Shown here: positions 9,374 to 18,292 of the stretch, in pieces
How the letters are laid out: each line of letters begins with the position of its first letter
How positions within the stretch are numbered: position 1 is the stretch's first letter
Source of the DNA: Actinomycetota bacterium
GTDB lineage: Bacteria; Actinomycetota; Acidimicrobiia; Acidimicrobiales; Iamiaceae
Length of the DNA stretch: 64,000 bases
Direction of reading: 5' to 3'
Assembly (NCBI GenBank): GCA_019639075.1
Contig: JAHBSO010000002.1
Location: forward strand, 1 to 64,000
Program-made: the position numbers and the translations under genes
Notes under the pieces: model-generated
Told to the model about the DNA's origin: nothing
Databases searched by the model: none
The model's input: only the letters and a program-made list of their open reading frames with translations

Positions 9374-10687
9374 TCAGGCCGACGCGGCGGCGAAGCCCTT
9401 GTCGAGGTCGGCGACGATGTCGTCGATCGTCTCGATGCCGACCGACAGCCGCACGAGGCCCGGCTCCACGCCGGCGGCACGCTGCTCGTCCTCGGTGAGC
9501 TGGCTGTGGGTGGTCGACGCCGGGTGCACGACCAGGCTGCGGACGTCGCCCAGGTTGGCGACGTGGCGGTGCAGCTCGAGCCCCTCGACGAACTTGGCGC
9601 CGGCGTCGCGCCCGCCCTTGATCACGAAGGCCGGCACCGCGCCGTAGCCCTTGCCGCCGGTGAGCTCGGTGGCGCGGGCGTGCCACGGCGAGTCGGCCAG
9701 GCCGGCGTACTGCACCCGCTCGACCTGCGGGTGGTCGGCCAGGTACTCCGCCACCTGGCGGGCGTTGTCGTTGTGGCGCTCCATGCGCAGGCTCAGCGTC
9801 TCCATGCCCTGGAGCAGGAGGTAGCTGTTGAACGGGCTGATGGCCGGGCCGAGGTCGCGGAGCAGCTGCACGCGGGCCTTGATGGCGTACGACCCGGCCC
9901 CCAGGGCGGGCCAGTACTGGAGCCCGTGGTAGCTGGCATCGGGCTCGGTGAACCCGGGGAACTTGTCGTTGGCCGAGAAGTCGAACGAGCCGCCGTCGAC
10001 GATGAGACCGGCGATCGAGTTGCCGTGGCCACCGATGTACTTGGTGGCCGAGTGCACGACGATGTCGGCGCCGTGCTCGAAGGGACGGACCAGCCAGGGC
10101 GTCGCGACGGTGTTGTCGATGATGAGCGGCACGCCGGCGTCGAGCGCCGCCGCCGACACCCCGGCGATGTCGAGGAAGTCGTTCTTCGGGTTGCCGATCG
10201 ACTCGCCGTAGAACGCCTTGGTGTTCGGACGGACCGCGGCACGCCACTGGTCGAGATCGTCGGGGTCCTCGACGAAGGACACCTCGATGCCGATCTTCGG
10301 CAGGGTGTGGCGGAAGAGGTTGAACGTGCCGCCGTAGAGCGAGGTCGACGCCACGATGTGGCTTCCGGCCTCGGCGAGGTTGAGGATGGCGAGCGTCTCG
10401 GCCGCCTGGCCCGACGCGACCGCCAGCGCACCGGGGAGCCCGACCGCGGTCTCGGTCGCCCCCTCGAGCGCGGCGATACGAGCCTCCACGACCCCCTGGG
10501 TCGGGTTCATGATCCGGGTGTAGATGTTGCCGATCTCCGAGAGGGCGAACAGGTTCGCGGCGTGCTCGGTGTCGCGGAACTGGTACGCGGTCGTCTGGTA
10601 GATCGGCACGGAGATGGCCCCGGTGGCGGGATCGGGCTCCTGGCCGGCGTGGATCTGACGGGTCTCGAAACCCCACTCGTTCGTCAT
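9374..10687 (-). CDS. metY: O-acetylhomoserine sulfhydrylase (MetY type)
   Basis: A Cys/Met-metabolism PLP enzyme that makes homocysteine from O-acetylhomoserine and sulfide by direct sulfhydrylation. The N-terminus [19 protein letters not shown] is typical of MetY, as are the long chain (about 437 residues) and the PLP lysine in [13 protein letters not shown]. The ATG at 10687 gives MTNEWGF; an ATG three codons upstream (10696) is also possible, and neither has a clear ribosome site. A 25-bp near-palindrome like an Rrf2-family operator sits 19 bases upstream, suggesting control by sulfur or Fe-S status. Confidence 0.92.
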   Translation of the reverse strand: MTNEWGFETRQIHAGQEPDPATGAISVPIYQTTAYQFRDTEHAANLFALSEIGNIYTRIMNPTQGVVEARIAALEGATETAVGLPGALAVASGQAAETLAILNLAEAGSHIVASTSLYGGTFNLFRHTLPKIGIEVSFVEDPDDLDQWRAAVRPNTKAFYGESIGNPKNDFLDIAGVSAAALDAGVPLIIDNTVATPWLVRPFEHGADIVVHSATKYIGGHGNSIAGLIVDGGSFDFSANDKFPGFTEPDASYHGLQYWPALGAGSYAIKARVQLLRDLGPAISPFNSYLLLQGMETLSLRMERHNDNARQVAEYLADHPQVERVQYAGLADSPWHARATELTGGKGYGAVPAFVIKGGRDAGAKFVEGLELHRHVANLGDVRSLVVHPASTTHSQLTEDEQRAAGVEPGLVRLSVGIETIDDIVADLDKGFAAASA

Positions 10688-10706
10688 GGCGCGCATGGTA
10701 GCCGGT

Positions 10707-10731
10707 ATTCCCTACTGATTCAGTCGGGAAT
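10707..10731. promoter_or_regulatory. IscR/CymR-like 25-bp palindromic operator
   Basis: Two 12-base arms, ATTCCCTACTGA and TCAGTCGGGAAT, flank a central T; the arms are complementary except at one position. By my alignment 22 of 25 positions fit the E. coli IscR type 1 consensus as I recall it, and the ATTCC/GGAAT ends also recall CymR of Bacillus. Both are Rrf2-family regulators of Fe-S or sulfur genes. It lies between the diguanylate cyclase stop and the metY start, so metY is the likely target. No Rrf2 gene is in this window. Confidence 0.6.
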
Positions 10732-10743
10732 CGACCGCTCCGT

Positions 10744-12021
10744 TCAGGAGAGGTGGCGGCGGTGGTGCGGGTCGGCGCGCTTGTGCTCGTACATCAGCGC
10801 GTCGGCCCGCTCGATCAGGCTCCACGGCCCGTCGGCCTCGGTCGACACGGCGACACCGACGTTCCCGGTGACGTCGTGCTCCCGGGCCTCGGGCACCTGC
10901 TCGACGGCGAGGACGATCTCGTCGGCGAACCGTCCGAAGCTCCCCTCGTCCGGGTCGGGGCCGAGGACGATGAACTCGTCGCCGCCGACCCGGGCGACCG
11001 ACTCGTCGCCGAACTCGGCGGCCAGGCCCGCGGCGATCGACGCCAGCACGCGGTCGCCGGCCCGGTGCCCGAGCTGGTCGTTCACCATCTTGAACGCGCA
11101 GAGGTCGAGGTAGGCGATCGTGACCGGACGGCCCGTCTGCAACCGGTCGTGGAGCTCGTCGAGCAGCCACGCCCGGTTGTAGAGGCCGGTCAGGTGGTCG
11201 CGGATCGCCCGGTGCTCGAGCGCCTCCTGTCGGGCCACCTCGTGGGTCACGTCCTCGACCAGGCCGATCACCAGCAGCACCCGACCCGACGGGCTCTCGG
11301 GGTTCGGCGTCGACGTCAGCGACACCTCGATGCGCCGCGGCCCACCGTCGGCCGGACGCAGCAGCACGACCTCCTGGCCCGGGGTCCTCCCCCGGCGGAC
11401 GACGGCCCGCTCGAGCACCTCGCGGGACGCGTCGTCGGCGACGTCTTCGAACCCGTGGACGGCCAGCCAGTGGGACTCGGCGCCGAGCGCCTGGCAGGCC
11501 GCGTCGTTGGAGAAGAGGATCTTGGTGCCACCGAACACGAGCACGCCCCGGGGCAACGCGTGCAGGAGCGACGCCGCGACCTCGGCCGACTCCATCTCCG
11601 GGGCGGTCTCGGCCGGCCCGGAGACCTCGCGGGTGCAGGCGATCCACCCCTGGATCTCGGGGTCGTGGAGGAAGTTCTCCATGCTGGTCTCGTAGCGCGC
11701 GTAGCTGCCGTCGACCCGCTGGAGGCGGAGGTGGGCGACGCCCTTCCACCCCGGGTCGGTGCTCGACAAGCCCTGACCGGCGTCGACGAAGTTGAGGGCG
11801 TCGTCGGGATGGATGTGGGCCAGCGCGTGGTTCCCGACCGGATCGCCCCATCCGAGCAGACCGGCCGGCGCCGACAGGTTGGCGACCAGCTCCCAGTTCT
11901 CGTCGAGCAGGATCACCGATTCCCGCAGGTGGGACGCGAGGAGGCCGAACTGCTCGGGCGAGAGTCCCCCGTAGGGCCGATCATCGGCTCCGGCGGCGGA
12001 TGGTGGCGGTTGGTCAGGCAC
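10744..12021 (-). CDS. PAS-domain diguanylate cyclase
   Basis: A cytosolic sensor-cyclase of 425 residues. Two PAS-like regions (about 25-130 and 145-260, the second with VLFSNDAACQALG) precede a short helix and the GGDEF domain, which begins HLTGLYNRAWLLDEL. The active-site motif is intact (VARVGGDEFIVL), so it should make cyclic di-GMP from two GTP. I do not see an RxxD inhibitory site just before it. There is no membrane segment, so it probably senses a cytosolic signal. It is encoded upstream of metY on the same strand, but the operator between them suggests separate transcription. Confidence 0.9.
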   Translation of the reverse strand: MPDQPPPSAAGADDRPYGGLSPEQFGLLASHLRESVILLDENWELVANLSAPAGLLGWGDPVGNHALAHIHPDDALNFVDAGQGLSSTDPGWKGVAHLRLQRVDGSYARYETSMENFLHDPEIQGWIACTREVSGPAETAPEMESAEVAASLLHALPRGVLVFGGTKILFSNDAACQALGAESHWLAVHGFEDVADDASREVLERAVVRRGRTPGQEVVLLRPADGGPRRIEVSLTSTPNPESPSGRVLLVIGLVEDVTHEVARQEALEHRAIRDHLTGLYNRAWLLDELHDRLQTGRPVTIAYLDLCAFKMVNDQLGHRAGDRVLASIAAGLAAEFGDESVARVGGDEFIVLGPDPDEGSFGRFADEIVLAVEQVPEAREHDVTGNVGVAVSTEADGPWSLIERADALMYEHKRADPHHRRHLS

Positions 12022-12060
12022 TGGCGGGCGGATCTACCTGGTCGAGCACCGGTCGGCGGT

Positions 12061-12088
12061 GGTGACGGGCCGTGGCCGACCCGTCACC
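12061..12088 (-). terminator. Hairpin downstream of ilvBNC
   Basis: The arms GGTGACGGG and CCCGTCACC form a 9-bp stem with a 10-base loop, 17 bases after the ilvC stop. There is no U-tract, so if it ends transcription it does so as a hairpin-only actinobacterial terminator. Confidence 0.45.
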
Positions 12089-12104
12089 GACGATGATAGG
12101 AGGG

Positions 12105-13187
<1,083 letters not shown>

Positions 13188-13194
13188 CTAGAGG

Positions 13195-13455
13195 TCAGGG
13201 CTGGTGGCCGTCGACCTGGGTGATCTCCACCACGTTGACGAGCTTGTTGAGCTGCTTGACGATCTGGTCGACGGGCGTGGTCTCGACCTCGACGACGATC
13301 TCCATGCGGCTGAAGCGCTCGTCCTCGGTCGGCGCGACCGACAGCGAGTAGATGTTGTAGGCGCGGCGGGCGAAGAGGTTGGCCACGCGGGCCAGCACCC
13401 CGGCCTTGTTCTCGACGACGACGTCGAGGCGGTGGCGTTCGGCGGTCGCGGTCAC
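13195..13455 (-). CDS. ilvN: Acetolactate synthase small subunit, ACT domain only
   Basis: The regulatory subunit of acetohydroxyacid synthase, giving valine feedback inhibition and activating IlvB. The GTG at 13455 overlaps the ilvB stop (GTGA). The product is only 86 residues: an ACT domain beginning RHRLDVVVENKAGVLARVAN, with FARRAYNIYSL and VKQLNKLVNVVEI. Most actinobacterial IlvN proteins are about 165-175 residues with a second C-terminal domain; here the stop comes right after the ACT domain, leaving a protein the size of E. coli IlvN/IlvM. There is no room before ilvC for the missing domain. Confidence 0.9.
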   Translation of the reverse strand: MTATAERHRLDVVVENKAGVLARVANLFARRAYNIYSLSVAPTEDERFSRMEIVVEVETTPVDQIVKQLNKLVNVVEITQVDGHQP

Positions 13456-15230
13456 TGGGGCGTCTCCTTCACGGCCGGGGCGCTCGGGTCCCGCTGGAAC
13501 TCGGGCACCTGCACGTCGGAGTTCGAGTGGCCGGCGGCGACCATCGGGAAGACCTTCTCCGCGGCATCGGTGCGGAACTCGATGACGACGGGCCGGTCGT
13601 TGATGGCGTTCGCCTTCTCGATGGTGGGCACGACGTCCTCGGGGTGCTCGACGCGGAAGGCGATGCAGCCCATGGCCTCGGACCACTTCACGTAGTCGGG
13701 CAGGTCGGGCGAGAGGTACACCTCGGAGTAGCGCTCCTCGTAGAACATCTCCTGCCACTGGCGGACCATGCCGAGGTAGGCGTTGTTGAGGATCGCGATC
13801 TTCACCGGGATCCGCTCGGCCGACGCGGTGACGAGCTCCTGGGCGGTCATCTGGAAGCAGCCGTCGCCGTCGATGGCCCACACCATGCGGTCGGGGTGGC
13901 CGACCTTGGCGCCGATGGCGGCCGGGACCGAGAAGCCCATGGTGCCGGCGCCGCCGGAGTTGATGAACGTGTACGGGTGACGGTACGTCCAGTACTGGCT
14001 GGCCCACATCTGGTGCTGGCCGACGCCGCTGGCGACGATGCAGTCCTCGGGGGCGGCGTCGCGCAGCGCCTCGAGCACCATCTGCGGCTTGAGCGCCTCG
14101 CCGTCGGCCTGCGGCTCGTAGGCGAGCGGGTACTTCTCCTGCCAGCCCGACAGCTTGGAGCGCCACGGCCCCAGGTCGCCCTGGACGGTGCCCCCGTCGA
14201 GCCGTTCGCGCACGGCCTTCGTCAGGTCCTCGATGACGATGCGGCAGTCGCCGGTGATGCCGACGTCGGGCCGGCGGACCTTGCCGAGCTCGGCCGGGTC
14301 GATGTCGACGTGGACGATCTTGGCGTCGGGGGCGAACGCGCCGACCTTGCCGGTGACCCGGTCGTCGAACCGGGCGCCGAGCGACACCAGCAGGTCCGAC
14401 TCCTGCATCGACATGATCGCCGTGTAGTTGCCGTGCATGCCCGGCATGCCGAGGCACAGCGGGTGGTCGTCGGGGAACGCGCCCCGGGCCATCAGCGTGG
14501 TGACGACGGGCATCTCGACCAGCTCGGCCAGCTCGCGCAGCGCCTCGGCGGCCCGGGCCTTGAGGATGCCGCCGCCCGCGTAGAGCACGGGGCGCTCGGC
14601 GGCGAGCAGCAGGTCGGCCGCCTTGCCGATGAGCTCGGGGTCGCCGTGGGTCTGCGGCTTGTAGCCGGGGAGCGACGAGTCGACCTGGTCGTCGGTCGGC
14701 CAGTACCACTCCATCGCCGAGCGGGGGTTGGTCGGGTCGACGATGTCCTTCGGGATGTCGACGAGCACCGGCCCCGGACGACCCGTGGTGGCGATGTGGA
14801 ACGCCTGGCGGATGGCCAGCGGGATGTCGGCCGCCTCGGTCACCAGGAAGTTGTGCTTGGTGATCGACTGGGTGATCCCGGTGATGTCGGCTTCCTGGAA
14901 GGCGTCGGTGCCGATCGCCGCGGTGGCGACCTGGCCGGTGATGACGACCATGGGGACCGAGTCCATGTATGCGTCGGCCAGCGGGGTGACGATGTTGGTC
15001 GCCCCCGGACCGCTCGTGACCATGGCGACGCCGGGCCGTCCGGTGGCGTGGGCGTAGCCCTCGGCCATGTGGCCGGCGCCCTGCTCGTGGCGGACGAGCA
15101 CGTGGCGGATCGGCGAGTCGATGATCGGGTCGTACACCGGAAGGATCGCCCCGCCGGGCAGGCCGAAGATGACCTCGACGCCCTCCATCTCGAGCGCCTT
15201 GATGAGCGCTTGTCCTCCGTTGAGCTGCAT
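13452..15230 (-). CDS. ilvB: Acetolactate synthase large subunit
   Basis: The thiamine-diphosphate enzyme that condenses two pyruvates, or pyruvate plus oxobutyrate. Visible are the N-terminal FGLPGGAILPVYD, the catalytic glutamate in VRHEQGAGHMAEGYA, the FAD-type central domain and the C-terminal ThDP motif AIDGDGCFQMTAQEL. I prefer the ATG at 15230 (MQLNGGQA) because GGGGA lies 5 bases upstream; the ATG at 15242 is in frame but has no ribosome site. It is first in ilvB-ilvN-ilvC and preceded by a leader peptide and attenuator-like hairpins. vapBC lies just upstream. Confidence 0.95.
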   Translation of the reverse strand: MQLNGGQALIKALEMEGVEVIFGLPGGAILPVYDPIIDSPIRHVLVRHEQGAGHMAEGYAHATGRPGVAMVTSGPGATNIVTPLADAYMDSVPMVVITGQVATAAIGTDAFQEADITGITQSITKHNFLVTEAADIPLAIRQAFHIATTGRPGPVLVDIPKDIVDPTNPRSAMEWYWPTDDQVDSSLPGYKPQTHGDPELIGKAADLLLAAERPVLYAGGGILKARAAEALRELAELVEMPVVTTLMARGAFPDDHPLCLGMPGMHGNYTAIMSMQESDLLVSLGARFDDRVTGKVGAFAPDAKIVHVDIDPAELGKVRRPDVGITGDCRIVIEDLTKAVRERLDGGTVQGDLGPWRSKLSGWQEKYPLAYEPQADGEALKPQMVLEALRDAAPEDCIVASGVGQHQMWASQYWTYRHPYTFINSGGAGTMGFSVPAAIGAKVGHPDRMVWAIDGDGCFQMTAQELVTASAERIPVKIAILNNAYLGMVRQWQEMFYEERYSEVYLSPDLPDYVKWSEAMGCIAFRVEHPEDVVPTIEKANAINDRPVVIEFRTDAAEKVFPMVAAGHSNSDVQVPEFQRDPSAPAVKETPQ

Positions 15231-15322
15231 GTCGTTCCCCATGGGATCAGGTGTGCCGGGTTTGCGGTTCGGTGTGCGCACGCCCCGGGGTTGCAGTCTG
15301 GCCGGTGCCGGTGCCGGCCCCG

Positions 15323-15388
15323 AAAACTGCGACGACCTCCCGGCTGGGAGGTCGAGGGGGCGCACGCGGCGGATGTGGTCGCGTGCGC
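15323..15388 (-). promoter_or_regulatory. ilvB leader attenuator (pause hairpin plus terminator hairpin)
   Basis: Reading toward ilvB, a 9-bp stem (GCGCACGCG with CGCGTGCGC, at 15380-15388 and 15360-15368) begins at the leader-peptide stop codon. It is followed by a second 9-bp stem (CGACCTCCC, loop AGCC, GGGAGGTCG; 15333-15354) and then a short TTTT at 15323-15326. This is the layout of ribosome-mediated attenuation. I could not identify a clean antiterminator pairing between the two stems by eye. The end of a nearby leader stretch (CGACCGCCC) could compete for the terminator 3' arm with one mismatch. Confidence 0.7.
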
Positions 15389-15423
15389 TACGAGATGAGT
15401 ACGAGGGCGGTCGGCGAGAACAT
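15388..15423 (-). CDS. ilvB leader peptide (MFSPTALVLIS)
   Basis: An 11-codon open frame, ATG to TAG, about 160 bases upstream of ilvB. Its product has four consecutive branched-chain residues, Leu-Val-Leu-Ile, just before the end. Ribosomes short of charged Leu, Val or Ile tRNA would stall there and cover the first hairpin, which starts at the stop codon. Leader peptides of this kind precede ilvB in other actinobacteria. There is no good ribosome site before the ATG; an in-frame GTG lies two codons upstream. Confidence 0.7.
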   Translation of the reverse strand: MFSPTALVLIS

Positions 15424-15493
15424 CGCCACACACTGTGGCAGACCGCCCCCGATCGAGCAAGGCGACCCCTCCCCGGACGATCTGCCCCCATGT

Positions 15494-15540
15494 TTCTGGC
15501 GTAGGTGGTGGGCCGCCGGCCACCACCACCTACGCCAGAA
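15494..15540. repeat. Long palindromic element, copy 1 (upstream of ilvB leader)
   Basis: Perfect 18-base arms, TTCTGGCGTAGGTGGTGG and its complement, at 15494-15511 and 15523-15540, with an 11-base spacer. The same element, followed by the same GAACGA.GGGGGGT flank, recurs in the same orientation at 16303-16345 on the other side of vapBC. Confidence 0.85.
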
Positions 15541-15610
15541 CGATGGGGGGTGTCACACGGTCGCTGGACGAGGCCCGACGGCGCGCCGGCCTGACCGACG
15601 CTCCGGGCGG

Positions 15611-16021
15611 TCAGGTGACCGATCCGCGGGGGACGACCCAGCGCACGGGTTGGCCGGTGACCTCGGCGATCAGATCGAAGTCGGCGTCGTAGTGGATCAC
15701 GTCGAGGCCGTTCGCCTCGGCGGCCGCCGCCACGAGCAGGTCGGTCATCGAGGCGGCGCGGTGGCGCCCGGTGCGGGCGAGCTCGGCCTGCACCTCGAGC
15801 GCCCGGTCGAAGGTGGCCTGGTGGGTCCGCACCTTCGGGAAGGCGTCGAGGTCGGCCCGGAGCTCCCGCAGATCGGCAGCGTTGCGGGCGCTGGAGCACA
15901 CCTCGAACACCACGGGCGAGCAGAGCGCGAGATCGCCCCGCAGCAGCGACTCCTCCACCGCGTCGCCGACGAACACGTTGCCGAGCCGGTGGATCACGCT
16001 CGTGTCGAGCATTCCCCGCAT
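15611..16021 (-). CDS. vapC: VapC-type PIN-domain toxin
   Basis: A 136-residue PIN-domain ribonuclease, probable toxin of a type II pair. The Mg-binding acidic residues are in place: Asp in the N-terminal MLDTSV, Glu in VVFEVCSSA, Asp in SMTDLLVAAAAE, and Asp in HYDADFDLI near the end. VapC proteins cleave RNA, often tRNA; the target here is unknown. The start is the ATG at 16021, which overlaps the vapB stop (TGATG), so the two are translationally coupled with the antitoxin first. The pair is bracketed by two copies of a palindromic repeat and separates ilvBNC from ilvD. Confidence 0.88.
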   Translation of the reverse strand: MRGMLDTSVIHRLGNVFVGDAVEESLLRGDLALCSPVVFEVCSSARNAADLRELRADLDAFPKVRTHQATFDRALEVQAELARTGRHRAASMTDLLVAAAAEANGLDVIHYDADFDLIAEVTGQPVRWVVPRGSVT

Positions 16022-16224
16022 CACCGCCAGGCGTCCTCCGCGAGGCGACGCTCCTCGTCGGTGAACCCTCGCGAGCGCAGGTGCTCGAACGCGGCCTGGC
16101 GCGCGGCACGGTCGACGACGTCCCGGAGGGCCTGGTCGACCGTCGCCGTGAGCGTCCCGGTGCCGAGGACCTCGGCGGCTCGGTCGGCAAGCTCCCGGTC
16201 GATGTTGATCGCGGTCTTGGCCAT
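16021..16224 (-). CDS. vapB: VapB-type antitoxin
   Basis: A 67-residue protein starting MAKTAINIDRELADRAAEVL, typical of actinobacterial ribbon-helix-helix VapB antitoxins: the N-terminal half binds DNA as a dimer, and the C-terminal half (FTDEERRLAEDAWR) should wrap the toxin. It would neutralise VapC and repress the pair. It precedes vapC with a one-base overlap. ACAAGGATAGC just before the gene may include promoter or operator bases, but no clear palindrome is seen. Confidence 0.88.
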   Translation of the reverse strand: MAKTAINIDRELADRAAEVLGTGTLTATVDQALRDVVDRAARQAAFEHLRSRGFTDEERRLAEDAWR

Positions 16225-16302
16225 GCGACAAGGATAGCCACGACCCCCATCTGGAGCTATCCCCCAACACGAAAGATGCTGAAAAGCCGAAGGTCGATCG
16301 AA

Positions 16303-16345
16303 CTGGCGTAGGTGGTGGCGGCCAGCCCACCACCACCTACGCCAG
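16303..16345. repeat. Long palindromic element, copy 2 (between vapB and ilvD)
   Basis: Arms CTGGCGTAGGTGGTGG and complement at 16303-16318 and 16330-16345 with an 11-base spacer; the right flank GAACGAAGGGGGGT matches copy 1 at 15494-15540. It fills most of the gap between vapB and the ilvD stop, where it could also act as a hairpin terminator for ilvD. Confidence 0.85.
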
Positions 16346-16375
16346 AACGAAGGGGGGTCGGTGGGCGGGCGAGCT

Positions 16376-18229
16376 CTACGAGCTGAGCTTGGCGATGTCC
16401 CGGGCGGCGCCCTTGTCGGCCGAGCGGGCCAGCGCGGCGTAGGCCCGGAGCGCCTGGCTCACGACGCGGTCGCGGCCCACGGGCTGCCACGGGTGCTCCG
16501 AGCTGTCCATCTTCGCCCGGCGCTCGGCGATCACCTCGTCCGGCACGTCGAGGTGGAGCTTGCGGCCGTGGACGTCGATCTCGACGATGTCGCCCTCCTC
16601 GATCAGCCCGATCAGGCCGCCGGCTGCCGCCTCCGGGGAGATGTGGCCGATCGACAGGCCCGACGAGCCGCCGGAGAAGCGACCGTCGGTGATCAGCGCG
16701 CAGTCGCGCCCGAGCCCGGCGCCCTTGAGGAAGGCCGTGGGATACAGCATCTCCTGCATCCCCGGACCGCCGGAGGGGCCCTCGTAGCGGACGACCACGC
16801 AGTCGCCGGCGACGATGCCGCCGCCGAGGATCAGCTCGACCGCGGCCTCCTGGCTGTCGACCACCTTGGCCGGGCCCCGGAAGGTGAACAGCTCCTCGTC
16901 GATGCCGGCGGCCTTGATGACGGCGCCGTCGGGGGCGAGGTTGCCCCGGAGGATCACGAGGCCACCCTCGGCGGTGTACGCGTGCTCGACGTCGCGGATG
17001 CAGCCGCCGACCGCGTCGGTGTCGAGCCGCTTCCAGCGGTTGTCGGTGCTGAACGCCTCGGTGGTGCGCACGCCGCCCGGCGCGGCGTGGAACAGCTCGA
17101 GTGCCTCCTCGGAGGGTGCCTCGCCCCGGACGTCCCACGCCGCCAGCCACGACTCCAGGTCGAGCGAGTGGACCGAGTGGACGTCGCGGTGCAGCTTGCC
17201 GGCGCGGTCGAGCTCGCCGAGGAGCGCGGGGATGCCGCCGGCCCGGTGCACGTCCTCCATGTGGTAGTCGCTGTTCGGCGCGACCTTCGACAGGGTCGGC
17301 ACCCGCTTGCTGACCGCGTCGATGGCCTCGAGGTCGAAGTCGTGACCCGCCTCGTGGGCGGCGGCGAGGATGTGCAGGACCGTGTTGGTCGAGCCGCCCA
17401 TGGCGACGTCGAGGGCCATGGCGTTCTCGAACGCCTTGGGCGACGCGACGTTGCGGGGCAGGACCGACTCGTCGTCCTGCTCGTAGTAGCGGCGGGTGAT
17501 GTCCATGACCACCCGACCGGCCTCCTCGAACAGGTGCCGGCGGGCGGCGTGGGTGGCGAGCGTGGAACCATTGCCCGGGAGCGACAGGCCCAGCGCCTCG
17601 GTGAGGCAGTTCATCGAGTTGGCGGTGAACATGCCCGAGCACGAGCCGCAGGTGGGGCAGGCCGAGCGCTCGACCTCGGCCAGGCCCTCGTCGTCGACCT
17701 CGGGACTGGCGCTGGCGGAGATGGCGGTGATGAGGTCGGTCGGGGCGTGGGCGACGCCGTTGACCACGACCGCCTTGCCGGCCTCCATCGGGCCGCCGGA
17801 CACGAAGACCGTCGGGACGTTGAGCCGCAGCGCGGCGTTGAGCATGCCGGGCGTGATCTTGTCGCAGTTGCTGATGCAGACCAGCGCGTCGGCGCAGTGG
17901 GCGTTGACCATGTACTCCACCGAGTCGGCGATGATCTCGCGGCTCGGGAGGCTGTAGAGCATGCCGCCGTGGCCCATGGCGATCCCGTCGTCGACGGCGA
18001 TCGTGTGGAACTCCTTGGTGACGCCGCCGGCCTCGCGCACGGCCTCGGCCACGATCTCGCCGAGGTCCTTCAGGTGCACGTGGCCGGGCACGAACTGCGT
18101 GTAGCTGTTGGCGATGGCCACGATCGGCTTGTCGAAGTCGTCGTCGGTCATGCCGGTGGCCCGCCAGAGAGCGCGGGCGCCGGCCATGTTCCGGCCGTGG
18201 GTGGAGGTCCGGGAACGCAGTTCGGGCAT
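16376..18229 (-). CDS. ilvD: Dihydroxy-acid dehydratase
   Basis: Catalyses the third common step of branched-chain amino-acid synthesis, dehydrating dihydroxy-acids to oxo-acids. The 617 residues fit the long IlvD family with an Fe-S cluster; Cys ligand regions are [11 protein letters not shown] and [11 protein letters not shown]. Other family blocks include GGSTNTVLH and GRFSGGSSG. The start [14 protein letters not shown] is well supported: a -10 element TAGCCT lies 6 bases before the ATG, indicating a leaderless transcript. It therefore seems to be transcribed apart from ilvBNC, with vapBC in between. Confidence 0.96.
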   Translation of the reverse strand: MPELRSRTSTHGRNMAGARALWRATGMTDDDFDKPIVAIANSYTQFVPGHVHLKDLGEIVAEAVREAGGVTKEFHTIAVDDGIAMGHGGMLYSLPSREIIADSVEYMVNAHCADALVCISNCDKITPGMLNAALRLNVPTVFVSGGPMEAGKAVVVNGVAHAPTDLITAISASASPEVDDEGLAEVERSACPTCGSCSGMFTANSMNCLTEALGLSLPGNGSTLATHAARRHLFEEAGRVVMDITRRYYEQDDESVLPRNVASPKAFENAMALDVAMGGSTNTVLHILAAAHEAGHDFDLEAIDAVSKRVPTLSKVAPNSDYHMEDVHRAGGIPALLGELDRAGKLHRDVHSVHSLDLESWLAAWDVRGEAPSEEALELFHAAPGGVRTTEAFSTDNRWKRLDTDAVGGCIRDVEHAYTAEGGLVILRGNLAPDGAVIKAAGIDEELFTFRGPAKVVDSQEAAVELILGGGIVAGDCVVVRYEGPSGGPGMQEMLYPTAFLKGAGLGRDCALITDGRFSGGSSGLSIGHISPEAAAGGLIGLIEEGDIVEIDVHGRKLHLDVPDEVIAERRAKMDSSEHPWQPVGRDRVVSQALRAYAALARSADKGAARDIAKLSS

Positions 18230-18235
18230 GCCGAA

Positions 18236-18241
18236 AGGCTA
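18236..18241 (-). promoter_or_regulatory. Leaderless -10 element of ilvD
   Basis: TAGCCT on the minus strand, 6 bases before the ilvD ATG, places the transcript start at or next to the initiation codon. The same spacing recurs at several other genes in this window. Confidence 0.5.
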
Positions 18242-18292
18242 CGCCCGCGCCTCCGAGATGCCGAACCCGATCGTCGCGGCCGTGCGGTGCGG

